This document shows, piece after piece, positions 26,692 to 34,880 of a stretch of DNA of 64,000 nucleotides. The stretch covers positions 1 through 64,000 of the forward strand of contig CAOKOL010000023.1 of assembly GCA_948470335.1 (NCBI GenBank), given 5' to 3'. Position numbers and translations under genes: made by a program. The notes under the pieces were generated by a model, which saw only the letters and a list, made by a program, of their open reading frames with translations, was not told the DNA's origin and did no database searches. Position 1 is the first letter of the stretch, and the number at the start of each line of letters is the position of its first letter. The stretch is from an uncultured Lachnospiraceae bacterium. GTDB lineage: Bacteria > Bacillota > Clostridia > Lachnospirales > Lachnospiraceae.

Positions 26692-28080
26692 ATGGCCGGA
26701 ACAAAGCTTAACCGAATCCCCGTAAGGGAACAGGAACCGAACGTGAGAGCCGCCAATTTCGACGAGGTATGCCTTGGATATAACCTGGAGGAAGCCACCG
26801 CCGAAGCCGAACGGTGTCTGGGCTGCAAAAAAGCCAAATGCGTGGAGGGCTGCCCGGTCAGCATTGATATCCCCGGATTTATCGGACACCTAAAAGAACA
26901 GAACGTGGAAAAAGCCTTTGAGGTCATCAGCCGGTATTCCTCCCTGCCCGCCGTCTGCGGCAGAGTCTGTCCTCAGGAAAGCCAGTGTGAGCAGAAATGT
27001 GTGCGGGGCGTCAAGGGAGACGCCGTTTCCATCGGAAAGCTGGAGCGGTTTACGGCGGACTGGGCAAAGGCTCATAACATCCATCCCACCCTCTCCTGTG
27101 AAGTCAAAAACAAAAAAGTGGCCGTCATCGGCTCCGGCCCCGCCGGACTGACCTGTGCCGGAGATCTGGCAAAGGCCGGGTTTGACGTCACCATTTTCGA
27201 GGCACTCCATGAGCCGGGCGGCGTGCTGGTATACGGCATTCCCGAATTCCGTCTGCCCAAAAAAGGCGTGGTGGAACCGGAAATTGAAAACGTAAAACGG
27301 CTGGGCGTCAAAATAGAAACTAACGTGATTATCGGAAAATCCCTTACCGTCGACCAGCTCCTTGAGGAAGAAGGGTTCCAGGCCGTCTTTATCGGCTCCG
27401 GCGCGGGGCTGCCCAAATTTATGGGCATACCGGGAGAAAATGCCAACGGCGTATTTTCCGCCAATGAATATTTGACCCGAAGCAATCTGATGAAAGCTTT
27501 CGACGACCACTATGACACGCCCATCTACCAGGGGAAAAAGATTATCGTGGTAGGCGGCGGAAACGTGGCCATGGACGCCGCCAGAACCGCGCTGCGGCTG
27601 GGCGCCGAGGTACATATTGTCTACCGGAGAAGCGAGACGGAACTGCCCGCCAGAGCCGAGGAAGTCCATCACGCGAAAGAAGAAGGAATCATTTTCAACC
27701 TGCTCACCAATCCGAAAGAAATCCTTGTGGACGAAACGGGACAGGTCACCGGCATGATCTGCGTGGAAATGGAACTGGGCGAGCCGGACGAATCCGGCAG
27801 AAGAAGCCCCGTGGAAAAGAAAGGCTCCGATTTCACCATTGCCGCCGACATGGTGATTATGGCCCTGGGCACCAGCCCCAACCCGCTGATTTCCTCCACC
27901 ACCAAAGGACTGGAAATTAACCGCAGGAAATGCATCGTGGCCGACGAGGCCAGCGGTCAGACTTCCAAAGCAGGCGTTTTCGCCGGCGGCGACGCGGTAA
28001 CGGGCGCCGCTACCGTGATTCTTGCCATGGGGGCAGGAAAAGCGGCGGCGAAAGGGATTGAGGAATATCTGAGCAGGTAA
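26692..28080 (+). CDS. NfnB/GltD-like NADPH oxidoreductase subunit
   Basis: A 462-residue glutamate-synthase small-subunit-like flavoprotein. An N-terminal 4Fe-4S region (CLGCKKAKCVEGCP, CGRVCPQESQCEQKC) precedes FAD (VIGSGPAGLTCAG) and NADP (VVGGGNVAMDAAR) Rossmann domains and the GVFAGGDAVTG tail motif. The ATG at 26692 has AAAGGAGG upstream and is one base past the NfnA stop, so it is the true start, not the ATG at 26659. No glutamate synthase large subunit is near, which supports an NfnB or sulfide dehydrogenase alpha role. Confidence 0.9.
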   Translation: MAGTKLNRIPVREQEPNVRAANFDEVCLGYNLEEATAEAERCLGCKKAKCVEGCPVSIDIPGFIGHLKEQNVEKAFEVISRYSSLPAVCGRVCPQESQCEQKCVRGVKGDAVSIGKLERFTADWAKAHNIHPTLSCEVKNKKVAVIGSGPAGLTCAGDLAKAGFDVTIFEALHEPGGVLVYGIPEFRLPKKGVVEPEIENVKRLGVKIETNVIIGKSLTVDQLLEEEGFQAVFIGSGAGLPKFMGIPGENANGVFSANEYLTRSNLMKAFDDHYDTPIYQGKKIIVVGGGNVAMDAARTALRLGAEVHIVYRRSETELPARAEEVHHAKEEGIIFNLLTNPKEILVDETGQVTGMICVEMELGEPDESGRRSPVEKKGSDFTIAADMVIMALGTSPNPLISSTTKGLEINRRKCIVADEASGQTSKAGVFAGGDAVTGAATVILAMGAGKAAAKGIEEYLSR

Positions 28081-28149
28081 GTTTGACCGGTATGTTTTGG
28101 CAGTGAATTTTGTCGACAAGTTTTACCGTCTGCCGCCATGTTCCGGCAC

Positions 28150-28178
28150 TTGAACTTTTGGTTCGATTATGATATGGT
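28150..28178 (+). promoter_or_regulatory. Promoter of the second NTase/HEPN pair
   Basis: TTGAAC (28150-28155) and TATGGT (28173-28178) are 17 nt apart. Transcription near 28185 would exclude the upstream ATG at 28138 and fits translation from 28213. Confidence 0.55.
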
Positions 28179-28212
28179 AAACTTACTTTATCATGAAAGG
28201 CAGCGCAAATGT

Positions 28213-28584
28213 ATGTTTAACCATTATGACGACCATTTCAAATTCTGGAACATGGACGGCATTACATTTCCAAATGCGAAATATGTGCATCCTCTGAAAC
28301 AGCGGGATATTCAGAATATTTATGACCAGTTGATCCGGGATGATAATATTACTCTGCTGGTCGTGTTCGGAAGCTCCGTTGATTTCCGCTGCCATTCCGA
28401 AAGCGACATCGACTTATATATGGAAAGACGTGACAAAGAACGCTATCCCAAACTGGATTATTCTTTTCTGTCCGATCTTGATAAAATATACGACCTTAAG
28501 GATTTTTCAAAAGGCCTGGGAAAAAGCATCGCAGAAGAAGGAATCGTTTTATTTGACAGGAGGGAAAATGAATGTGTGAAATAA
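28213..28584 (+). CDS. MNT-type nucleotidyltransferase (second pair)
   Basis: A 123-residue minimal nucleotidyltransferase. FGSSVDFRCHSESDIDLYM (about residues 52-70) carries the GSS and the two metal-binding aspartates. It differs clearly from the one at 10589, so the two pairs are not recent duplicates. The start at 28213 is chosen from the promoter position; GAAAGG lies rather far upstream, so the start is less certain than usual. It overlaps the HEPN gene by 13 nt. Confidence 0.8.
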   Translation: MFNHYDDHFKFWNMDGITFPNAKYVHPLKQRDIQNIYDQLIRDDNITLLVVFGSSVDFRCHSESDIDLYMERRDKERYPKLDYSFLSDLDKIYDLKDFSKGLGKSIAEEGIVLFDRRENECVK

Positions 28585-29246
28585 TTTTATTCAGAAAAGC
28601 CCTTCGCGATTATGATTTGTCCGTGCTGATTATGGAAACTTACTTCAATGATGAACTGGGACTGAACAACGCTGCCTACCATCTCCAGCAATGTGTGGAA
28701 AAAGTATTAAAAGGATATCTGGAATGTGTCGGCGTTACCGTACCACGAACACATAAAATCGGAACCCTTTTAAAAATGTCGGTCAATAACGGCTCCGCGT
28801 TCACATCCACAGAATGGCTGGACGTCCATTCGGAAATGCTGGAAACGTGGGAAAGCGAAACCAGATACAATGCGGAGTTTCTGGTGGAATATAAAAAAAT
28901 CAGGGAAGCTGTCAAAGGGGTAGGCGACGCATTAATATTAAACGGCGTCTGCCAGGAGCCGGATGAAGCCATCACACCGGAGATCAAAACACGGCTTCTC
29001 ACCATGCTGCCTAAAAGCAGGATTCCGGCAGACAATCTTGAATGGAACGTATTTTTCCGGATATACCGCTCCAAATTAGGTCTGGAGAATCATCAAAATA
29101 ATACTGTCCCGCCATTCTCACTGGATGATTATTTCAGGAAATACGGCATTAGGGATAAAGCGGCGGAAATTGAACGGTTAAAAATTCTGTTTCGTACAAC
29201 CGATATGGCCCGAATCAAACAACAGGTACGGGATACACTGATGTAA
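28572..29246 (+). CDS. HEPN domain protein (second pair), with extra C-terminal region
   Basis: A 224-residue protein. The N-terminal 125 residues are a HEPN domain (AAYHLQQCVEKVLKGYLECV, then PRTHKIGTLL). The C-terminal 100 residues form a separate charged helical region that I do not recognise. AGGAGGG precedes its ATG within the nucleotidyltransferase gene. By analogy with MNT/HEPN modules it may be an RNA-targeting toxin held in check by its partner. Similar fused HEPN proteins also occur with unknown roles. Confidence 0.75.
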   Translation: MCEIILFRKALRDYDLSVLIMETYFNDELGLNNAAYHLQQCVEKVLKGYLECVGVTVPRTHKIGTLLKMSVNNGSAFTSTEWLDVHSEMLETWESETRYNAEFLVEYKKIREAVKGVGDALILNGVCQEPDEAITPEIKTRLLTMLPKSRIPADNLEWNVFFRIYRSKLGLENHQNNTVPPFSLDDYFRKYGIRDKAAEIERLKILFRTTDMARIKQQVRDTLM

Positions 29247-29251
29247 TACAA

Positions 29252-29282
29252 GGCGGAAATCCGGAAAACCCGGACTTCCGCC
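29252..29282. terminator. Bidirectional hairpin between convergent genes
   Basis: GGCGGAAATCCGG and CCGGACTTCCGCC pair with one mismatch around a short loop, between the rightward HEPN gene and the leftward URO-D family gene. CATCTTTTCT follows on the plus strand. Confidence 0.65.
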
Positions 29283-29319
29283 TGCATCTTTTCTATCGCC
29301 ATATCTCAAAAACAGACAA

Positions 29320-30330
29320 TCAGACTCCGTAAACCTCTTTGTTATACTGATCGATCTCATCATCAATAATGGGATCCACATGTTTGTACAGACAGCCGGG
29401 ACCGCCGTATGTGATACAGGGGATAAAGTGTCCGCCCGGTCCGTAAGCTGTGCAGGCGCGGCGCACTTCCGCACGGATTTCTTCCTCGGTGGAATCTTCA
29501 CGGTCAACGATGGCGGCATCAATTCCGCCCATCAGCGTCATTTTTCCGTTTAATTTCTTCTGCAGCGCGGGAATATCATTCTCCGGCAAAGCGCCCTGCC
29601 AGATATCCACGCCCAGCTCCACCATATCCTCCACAATCGGCTCCAGGAAGGAGTCCGCATGATGCATGATGATGACGCCGTTATCTTTCATATATTTGTA
29701 GGTCTTTGCGTACTGAGGCTTGATAAACTCTCTCCAGACCTCAGGGCTGGTGAACAGGGAATGCTTGGAACCCCAGTCGTCATGAGAAAGCATAACGTCC
29801 GGCTTATAATGATCTACGATCAGCTTCATATACTGGAAACGGTACTCTCCGATGGCATTGCACAGATCCATCATATCTTCCGGCTCCAGCAGGAAGTTCA
29901 TCAGCATGTCCTCAAAGCCCATCAGGAAATGCAGACGCTCAAATACGCCCGTAGGCATAAATGCCATTACCAACTGGCCTTTTTCACGGATTTCCTCCAC
30001 CTGCTTTTCAAAAGGCTCCCACTGGGCCGGATCGGAACAATTGGCCAGAAGATCCGGAATCTGTACCTGGTTCTTCCACTCCGTAATGTCTTTGATCACT
30101 TTATTGTCCGCGGTTACATGAGGCATAGCCGCTACCTGGTGCTCCGGCCAGAGAATCGTCGTGCCGAAACGGTCAACTAAGGGATCCATGCCCGGATGAC
30201 GGTTTCCTCTGATATAGGTAGAAGCCGGGCTGGGCGGAAAGAAAGCGGTTCCTTCATACTGTTTGATCAATCTGTCCGGTTTTCCCTCCGGTTTGATTGT
30301 CTCCAAAAAATTTTCTTTTGCTGTAAGCAT
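29320..30330 (-). CDS. Uroporphyrinogen decarboxylase-fold methyltransferase-like protein
   Basis: A 336-residue URO-D superfamily protein. In anaerobes this family is mostly corrinoid-linked methyltransferases (MtaA/MtbA-like) or related enzymes, not heme enzymes. It has LMAF-like barrel strands, HDDWGSKHSLFTSP, a HHAD segment that could bind metal, and WQGALPENDIP. There is no corrinoid protein nearby to confirm a substrate. The start at 30330 follows AAGGGGG. It is monocistronic between two hairpin terminators. Confidence 0.8.
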   Translation of the reverse strand: MLTAKENFLETIKPEGKPDRLIKQYEGTAFFPPSPASTYIRGNRHPGMDPLVDRFGTTILWPEHQVAAMPHVTADNKVIKDITEWKNQVQIPDLLANCSDPAQWEPFEKQVEEIREKGQLVMAFMPTGVFERLHFLMGFEDMLMNFLLEPEDMMDLCNAIGEYRFQYMKLIVDHYKPDVMLSHDDWGSKHSLFTSPEVWREFIKPQYAKTYKYMKDNGVIIMHHADSFLEPIVEDMVELGVDIWQGALPENDIPALQKKLNGKMTLMGGIDAAIVDREDSTEEEIRAEVRRACTAYGPGGHFIPCITYGGPGCLYKHVDPIIDDEIDQYNKEVYGV

Positions 30331-30582
30331 CTCAAAACGCCCCCTTTATTCGGTATTTTTCAGATCAACTCTGTTCATATCTATAAGTATATCGGGGATT
30401 TTTTATTTCGTAAATCCTGCATACTGTTTTATTTCACGGTAGTTGATTCCTGCTTTTTGTACATGTCCGTAAATACATGCTTATCAATACATGCTACAAA
30501 ACAATTTCTGTCCGCAAACAGAAGCAGATGCATTTGTTTAAGAGCCCAAAACGCACTTATAACAATCTTCCTTTTACGCAAA

Positions 30583-30649
30583 AAAAGCACATACCGACCT
30601 TTCATGCCTCCCAATCGTTTCCGGCATGAAATCCCGGTCATGTGCTTTT
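30583..30649 (-). terminator. Strong terminator after the PilZ gene
   Basis: On the minus strand AAAGCACAT...TTTCATGCC pairs with GGCATGAAA...ATGTGCTTT around a 14-nt loop, and seven T follow. It ends the operon shikimate kinase to PilZ. The rest of the 356-nt gap 30331-30687 is AT-rich with nothing else I can identify. Confidence 0.8.
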
Positions 30650-30687
30650 ATACTTTTATCAATTATGTAAACAAACCTTTGCCGCCG

Positions 30688-31305
30688 TCAGCGCATCTGC
30701 GCCCTCTGCTCCTGCATCTTCTTGAATACATAAGCGCCCACGGCCGCATCCGCCTGTTCGCTCATCTTCAGGAACCGGCATCCGTAGCCGTAACGGCTGT
30801 CCGGCTCCCGCTTGCCCCGCACAACTCTTACGGTATATGCCCGTTCCGTGCCGTCGAAGCTGGCACGGAACGCAAACATCTCATGTAAAGACAGGGGCTG
30901 TATCGTGGAGATATAGATGCCTCCCGTACTCACGTCGCGGATCGTAGCCGGAAAGTCCCCGTGTTTTTCGGCCTTGCCCCATATCTCTATGGAAGCACTC
31001 ATCCGAACCTGACCTCTTTTATTCTGAGCCTCCCGTTTCTGACTCAGCATATTGCAGTCCGCAATCCATGGCTCCCCCCGCTGTGTATAATTATTTCTGC
31101 GGAAAATCAGTTCGCAGTCCATATCCACCAGCCCCCGCTGGCCGTCAAAAAACCGCACGGCAGTCTTGATCCGGCCGTCACTCAACTGGTAATCCGTAAA
31201 ATACAGACGGATCACTTCATTCGGAAAAAGCTCCACCCTGCCTTCGATCACTCTCTTATCTTTCGGCAAATACACCTGACATTTTTTGCAGTCTGCCAGT
31301 ACCAT
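30688..31305 (-). CDS. PilZ domain c-di-GMP receptor with YcgR-like N-terminus
   Basis: A 205-residue protein. The C-terminal half is a PilZ domain with both ligand motifs: RGQVR (RxxxR, near residue 97) and DVSTGGIYI (the D/NxSxxG motif). The N-terminal half resembles the flagellar-brake type domain that often precedes PilZ. It should bind c-di-GMP. It is the last gene in a run with a lytic transglycosylase and FlhX/FliK-like genes. The start at 31305 follows GAGGGGGAGAGG. Confidence 0.88.
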   Translation of the reverse strand: MVLADCKKCQVYLPKDKRVIEGRVELFPNEVIRLYFTDYQLSDGRIKTAVRFFDGQRGLVDMDCELIFRRNNYTQRGEPWIADCNMLSQKREAQNKRGQVRMSASIEIWGKAEKHGDFPATIRDVSTGGIYISTIQPLSLHEMFAFRASFDGTERAYTVRVVRGKREPDSRYGYGCRFLKMSEQADAAVGAYVFKKMQEQRAQMR

Positions 31306-31331
31306 ATCCTCTCCCCCTCTTCAGTGTGGTG

Positions 31332-32252
31332 TTACAGCTCCATAAAACCGGCTGCTTTATCCGCCTGCATCATCATCTGAATCCGAAGCATCTGTATAAG
31401 GCTGGAAAATCCTTCCTGGTCCATTCCGTAAGAATCGCTGCCGCCGCCGTAGGAAGACGCCATGGCAGCCATAGCCAGACTGTTCATCATACTGTTTATA
31501 TTCCCGCTGCCAAGGCCCATCAGGCTGTTCAGATAACCGCCGCCGCCCAGCAGACTGTCCGAATCATCGGAACCTGTCAGACTTCCCACACTGCCGAAAC
31601 CGCCCAGTCCGCCCAGCAGACTCGTACTGCCGCCCAGACTGCCGCCTAACAGAGAAGCTGTCTGATTCATCTGACTCAGCTTCACGATATCTGCCACCAC
31701 GTCGCTGACCGCTCCCTTTGTCTGTACGGTCTGGTTTGCCAGAAGATCGTCCCCCTCCATATAGGAAGCCACCTTCCGCACATAGTTCTGCGTCTCCGCG
31801 AAAGGAGGAACACCTCCATATTTCTGAACGTTGCCGGGACCGGCGTTATAGGCCGCCAGTGCCAGCGTCACGTCGCCAAACTGGTCCAGCGTGCTTTTCA
31901 GATATTTTGCGCCGCCCATAATATTCTGTCTTGCGTCAAAAGGATCGGTAATGCCCAGGCTTCTTGCCGTCTGCGGCATTAGCTGCATCACGCCCATCGC
32001 CCCTGAACGGGAAACCGCATTGGGGTCGAAACCGGATTCTGTCTTTGCCACCGCTTTCAGCAGATTGACCGGCAGATCAAACAGCTTCGCAGCTTCCTCA
32101 AAAATAGTGTCCATATCCTCCGACGTTGCGGAAAATGCCTGATCCAGCACATCTGAAAAGTCTTCGGTTTTCTTTGATGATCTATCCGACGCAGCCGACG
32201 CCTGATACTGACTAAGCGCCTCTGTCTCTGTCGCTGATGTAATCAGAGCCAT
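31332..32252 (-). CDS. SLT-type lytic transglycosylase
   Basis: A 306-residue protein with a soluble lytic transglycosylase domain (about 60-165). AKTESGFDPNAVS carries the catalytic glutamate, GAMGVMQLMPQTA and YNAGPGNVQKYGG follow. The C-terminal 130 residues are Gly/Ser/Leu/Met-rich and low in complexity. There is no clear signal peptide. The ATG at 32252 has GGGAGAG upstream and is preferred to the earlier ATG. It probably cuts peptidoglycan to let an envelope machine pass. Confidence 0.88.
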   Translation of the reverse strand: MALITSATETEALSQYQASAASDRSSKKTEDFSDVLDQAFSATSEDMDTIFEEAAKLFDLPVNLLKAVAKTESGFDPNAVSRSGAMGVMQLMPQTARSLGITDPFDARQNIMGGAKYLKSTLDQFGDVTLALAAYNAGPGNVQKYGGVPPFAETQNYVRKVASYMEGDDLLANQTVQTKGAVSDVVADIVKLSQMNQTASLLGGSLGGSTSLLGGLGGFGSVGSLTGSDDSDSLLGGGGYLNSLMGLGSGNINSMMNSLAMAAMASSYGGGSDSYGMDQEGFSSLIQMLRIQMMMQADKAAGFMEL

Positions 32253-32287
32253 CGCCCTTCTCTCCCTTCTTCTCACCGTTTTTTCAT

Positions 32288-32311
32288 CCGGACAGGCCGT
32301 CGGCCGTCCGG
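32288..32311. repeat. GC-rich hairpin between SLT and FlhX-like genes
   Basis: CCGGACAGGCC and GGCCGTCCGG flank a short loop. On the plus strand TTTTCTCTT follows, but no plus-strand gene ends here; on the minus strand there is no T-tract. It may affect mRNA processing between the two genes. Confidence 0.4.
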
Positions 32312-32464
32312 TTTTCTCTTACAATCTATTACATTTATGAAAATAAAATACTACTTTACGCCCTGAAACTTAAAATTCTTCCGTGTCCCGGCCGGGCCTC
32401 TCATCCCAAAAGACCGCCAGCTCCAGGCAGGCGCTGAACCGCCGGGTAAAAAGTCAGACAGATA

Positions 32465-32833
32465 TCAGATCTCCGCCGGTTCTTCCGGCAGATTTCCGTC
32501 AATTTCCTCTGTCCCGGCTTCCCCTTCGGCCTCTGCGGGTCCGGTTTTCTTTAAAGTCCCTTCTCCCGGCACATAATTCAGAAAATAGAGATAAATATCC
32601 ACCACTGCCTGATACAGCTCCACCGGAATCGAAGCGCCCAGTTTTACCTGGCTCAGCAGCGTACTCAGCGAATCGTCCTCATAGACGGGAACGCCCGCTC
32701 CCATAGCCACTTCCGTGATTCGCTCCGCCATATAGCCCATACCGGAGGCCACTACCACCGGCGCTCTGTTTTTCTCCGGATCATACTGGAGGGCCACCGC
32801 TCTTTTCTGCATCCGGCGCTCAAATTCTGACAT
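32465..32833 (-). CDS. FlhX-like protein (cytoplasmic FlhB-domain)
   Basis: A 122-residue stand-alone version of the C-terminal domain of FlhB/YscU, the export switch of flagellar-type secretion. It matches KRAVALQYDPEKNRAPVVVASG and the SIPVELYQAVVDIY segment. The self-cleaving NPTH of true FlhB is absent, as expected for FlhX. A 40-residue acidic tail follows. It overlaps the FliK-like gene by 14 nt and has its own AAGGAGAG site. Confidence 0.85.
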   Translation of the reverse strand: MSEFERRMQKRAVALQYDPEKNRAPVVVASGMGYMAERITEVAMGAGVPVYEDDSLSTLLSQVKLGASIPVELYQAVVDIYLYFLNYVPGEGTLKKTGPAEAEGEAGTEEIDGNLPEEPAEI

Positions 32834-34247
32834 TTACCGTTCTCTCCTTCTCCCTGATCTCAGGGAATACGCTCTCAAGCCGCAGCTCGCCTCTTTTTTC
32901 CGCTACCGTCATCCTGCCGGGCTTCATGCCGTTGTCTTTCAGAATATCCGATACTTTCTCCCGAATGGCGTCAAATTCACTCTGCAAAACAGGGGGCACG
33001 CCAAGCTGCATATTCACATTCCAGCCCTGAAATTCCAGCACCATATCAAAACTACCCAGCCGCTGAATCTGAAACTGCAGAAGCATCCGAATCTTCCGTC
33101 CGCCTTCTTCGCCGTCTTCTCCCGCATCCGGATCGATCCAGATCTCCGACATCACTTCTTTATCTTCATAAGAAAAAGGCAAAAACAGATGAATCAGAGG
33201 CATATACACACTCTCGTTCAGCAAAATGTTCTGCGTAATGCTCTGGAACTGCAGCATCTGTTCCACGCCGGCCTCGCCCCGTCCGCCCCGTTCCAGCAGA
33301 TTTGCCAGAGCGTCGGTAAATTTATTTCCTGCCTGGCTTCTGTGCATGGCCTCCAGCGTGCTGTTCAGATCGGCCTGGGCGTCTCCTTTATAAAAATAGG
33401 AAAAATCCCTGTTTCCCACAAGCCGCTGAAACAGCTTCATCATTCCGTCCTGACTTCCGTTCTCATACTTCACCGCATTAAGAATAAACAGCATCACGGA
33501 ATCCCGCACCGCTCCGTAATCATGGGTTCTGGAAATATAATTGGAAAGAAACGGAATAATCCGTCCGTTCAGAGCCTGGGCATTGCCCTCGGTATCCCCG
33601 TTGGCCGCATACCAGTTCATCTGGGCGATCTCCTGCCGGAATTCCTCCCGGAAGGGCGTTAAAAGCTGATCATGTATCTGATCCGTAAGGGTGCGCATCT
33701 GTGTCAGAAGATGAGGACCCGCGCTGAAATCATTGTAACTTTTCAGAAATTCCAGTACGGCCTCTTTTAAACCGTCCGACGTATTCTGCGTCAGAATATT
33801 CCGCAGACCGTCAAAAAACGCCCCGGAATATTTCACCTGAGCGGCTCCCTGCTCCATAATAAAATTCAGCAGGTCTTCCCCGGACTGCATCTGTAAGGAA
33901 GCGGTCAGCTCCTTTAAAAGCTGCACCATCTGCGCCTGATCTGCCGGCATTCCCGCCGTATCCTGAAAAATAATCTGCTCCAGCAGGCCCGCCGCACTCG
34001 GATTATTGCTCAGTTTCTGCACAAAAGCCCCGTAATTACTGTCGTAATCAAGGATGCCCGGACTGCCTTCGCCTGTTGCGGTTCCCGTTCTTCCGCCCTG
34101 CTGTCCGTCTGCCCGGACAACCCGGGTAGGGTCCACCGGATTGTGAATCCGCGGGTTCTGCACCTGATTCTTCGCTTCCTGGCCAGTCGGCAGCGTCCGA
34201 TTATCGGTTTGAACAGGTGACGGCGTCACCTGTAAAATATTCGCCAT
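32820..34247 (-). CDS. FliK-like (hook-length control) protein
   Basis: A 475-residue protein with a disordered, Gln/Asn/Pro-rich N-terminus (1-85), a long helical middle and a C-terminal domain (about 370-475) resembling the FliK/Flg_hook C-domain (FDMVLEFQGWNVNMQLGVPP). FliK measures hook or needle length and tells FlhB to switch substrates. Here the partner downstream is a stand-alone FlhB domain. The ATG at 34247 has AAAGGGGC upstream; the longer frame from 34301 has no site. The FliK assignment is moderate. Confidence 0.65.
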   Translation of the reverse strand: MANILQVTPSPVQTDNRTLPTGQEAKNQVQNPRIHNPVDPTRVVRADGQQGGRTGTATGEGSPGILDYDSNYGAFVQKLSNNPSAAGLLEQIIFQDTAGMPADQAQMVQLLKELTASLQMQSGEDLLNFIMEQGAAQVKYSGAFFDGLRNILTQNTSDGLKEAVLEFLKSYNDFSAGPHLLTQMRTLTDQIHDQLLTPFREEFRQEIAQMNWYAANGDTEGNAQALNGRIIPFLSNYISRTHDYGAVRDSVMLFILNAVKYENGSQDGMMKLFQRLVGNRDFSYFYKGDAQADLNSTLEAMHRSQAGNKFTDALANLLERGGRGEAGVEQMLQFQSITQNILLNESVYMPLIHLFLPFSYEDKEVMSEIWIDPDAGEDGEEGGRKIRMLLQFQIQRLGSFDMVLEFQGWNVNMQLGVPPVLQSEFDAIREKVSDILKDNGMKPGRMTVAEKRGELRLESVFPEIREKERTVNVRI

Positions 34248-34337
34248 GATCTTGCCCCTTTCCCGGAAATGCAAAATTTCCCCTATGTTGTATATCGGCA
34301 CAATTCCGCACTTTGAATAGTGTTTTTTCTGGGATTT

Positions 34338-34856
34338 TTAGCCTTGTTTCCCGATTTTTTTCACTTCTTCCAGTCTGCCCAGCCGCTCCAGCACCTGACC
34401 CAGACTCAGTTCGTCCACATCCACCGCCAGATCGGCATATTTCTCATAAAGAGGAATCCGCTCCGCATAAAGCTGATCCAAAGTCATACCGTCTTTCAGC
34501 ACCACGCCCCTGGCCTCCAGATCCCCCAGACGGGCTTTTAAACTGCCCAGACCGATCCGCAGATAAACCACCAGACCGATCTCCTTAAAATGATTCATCG
34601 CCTCCGGGCAGTATACCACGCTGCCTCCGGGGGCGATGACCGTACACCGGGCCTGCACCTGCGCATTCACCTGATTTTCAATGCGGGAAAATCCCTCTGC
34701 TCCTTCTCTGGCAATAATGTCTTTCAGCAGACAGCCTTCCTGTTCCTGAATCAGCAAATCCGTATCCAGAAACCGGAATCCCAGCCCCTTGGCCAGAAGC
34801 ACGCCCACCGTGCTTTTCCCGGAGCCGGGCATTCCAATTAACGTAATATTATCCAA
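34338..34856 (-). CDS. aroK: Shikimate kinase
   Basis: A 172-residue shikimate kinase, which phosphorylates shikimate on the route to chorismate. Walker A GMPGSGKST is at the N-terminus, FLDTD and the GGS loop (APGGSVVY) follow. The best start is TTG at 34856, six bases after AAAGGTGG; the GTG at 34865 overlaps that site. The usual active-site arginine of the LIQEQEG...FSRIEN segment is present. It lies just after the pyrophosphatase gene. Confidence 0.88.
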   Translation of the reverse strand: MDNITLIGMPGSGKSTVGVLLAKGLGFRFLDTDLLIQEQEGCLLKDIIAREGAEGFSRIENQVNAQVQARCTVIAPGGSVVYCPEAMNHFKEIGLVVYLRIGLGSLKARLGDLEARGVVLKDGMTLDQLYAERIPLYEKYADLAVDVDELSLGQVLERLGRLEEVKKIGKQG

Positions 34857-34880
34857 TCTTACCACCTTTTATTCCGCAGA

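Noticed and set aside
29320..30330. True heme-pathway uroporphyrinogen decarboxylase (hemE)
   Set aside because: Sequence is of the divergent anaerobic methyltransferase-like branch, and no other heme gene is nearby.
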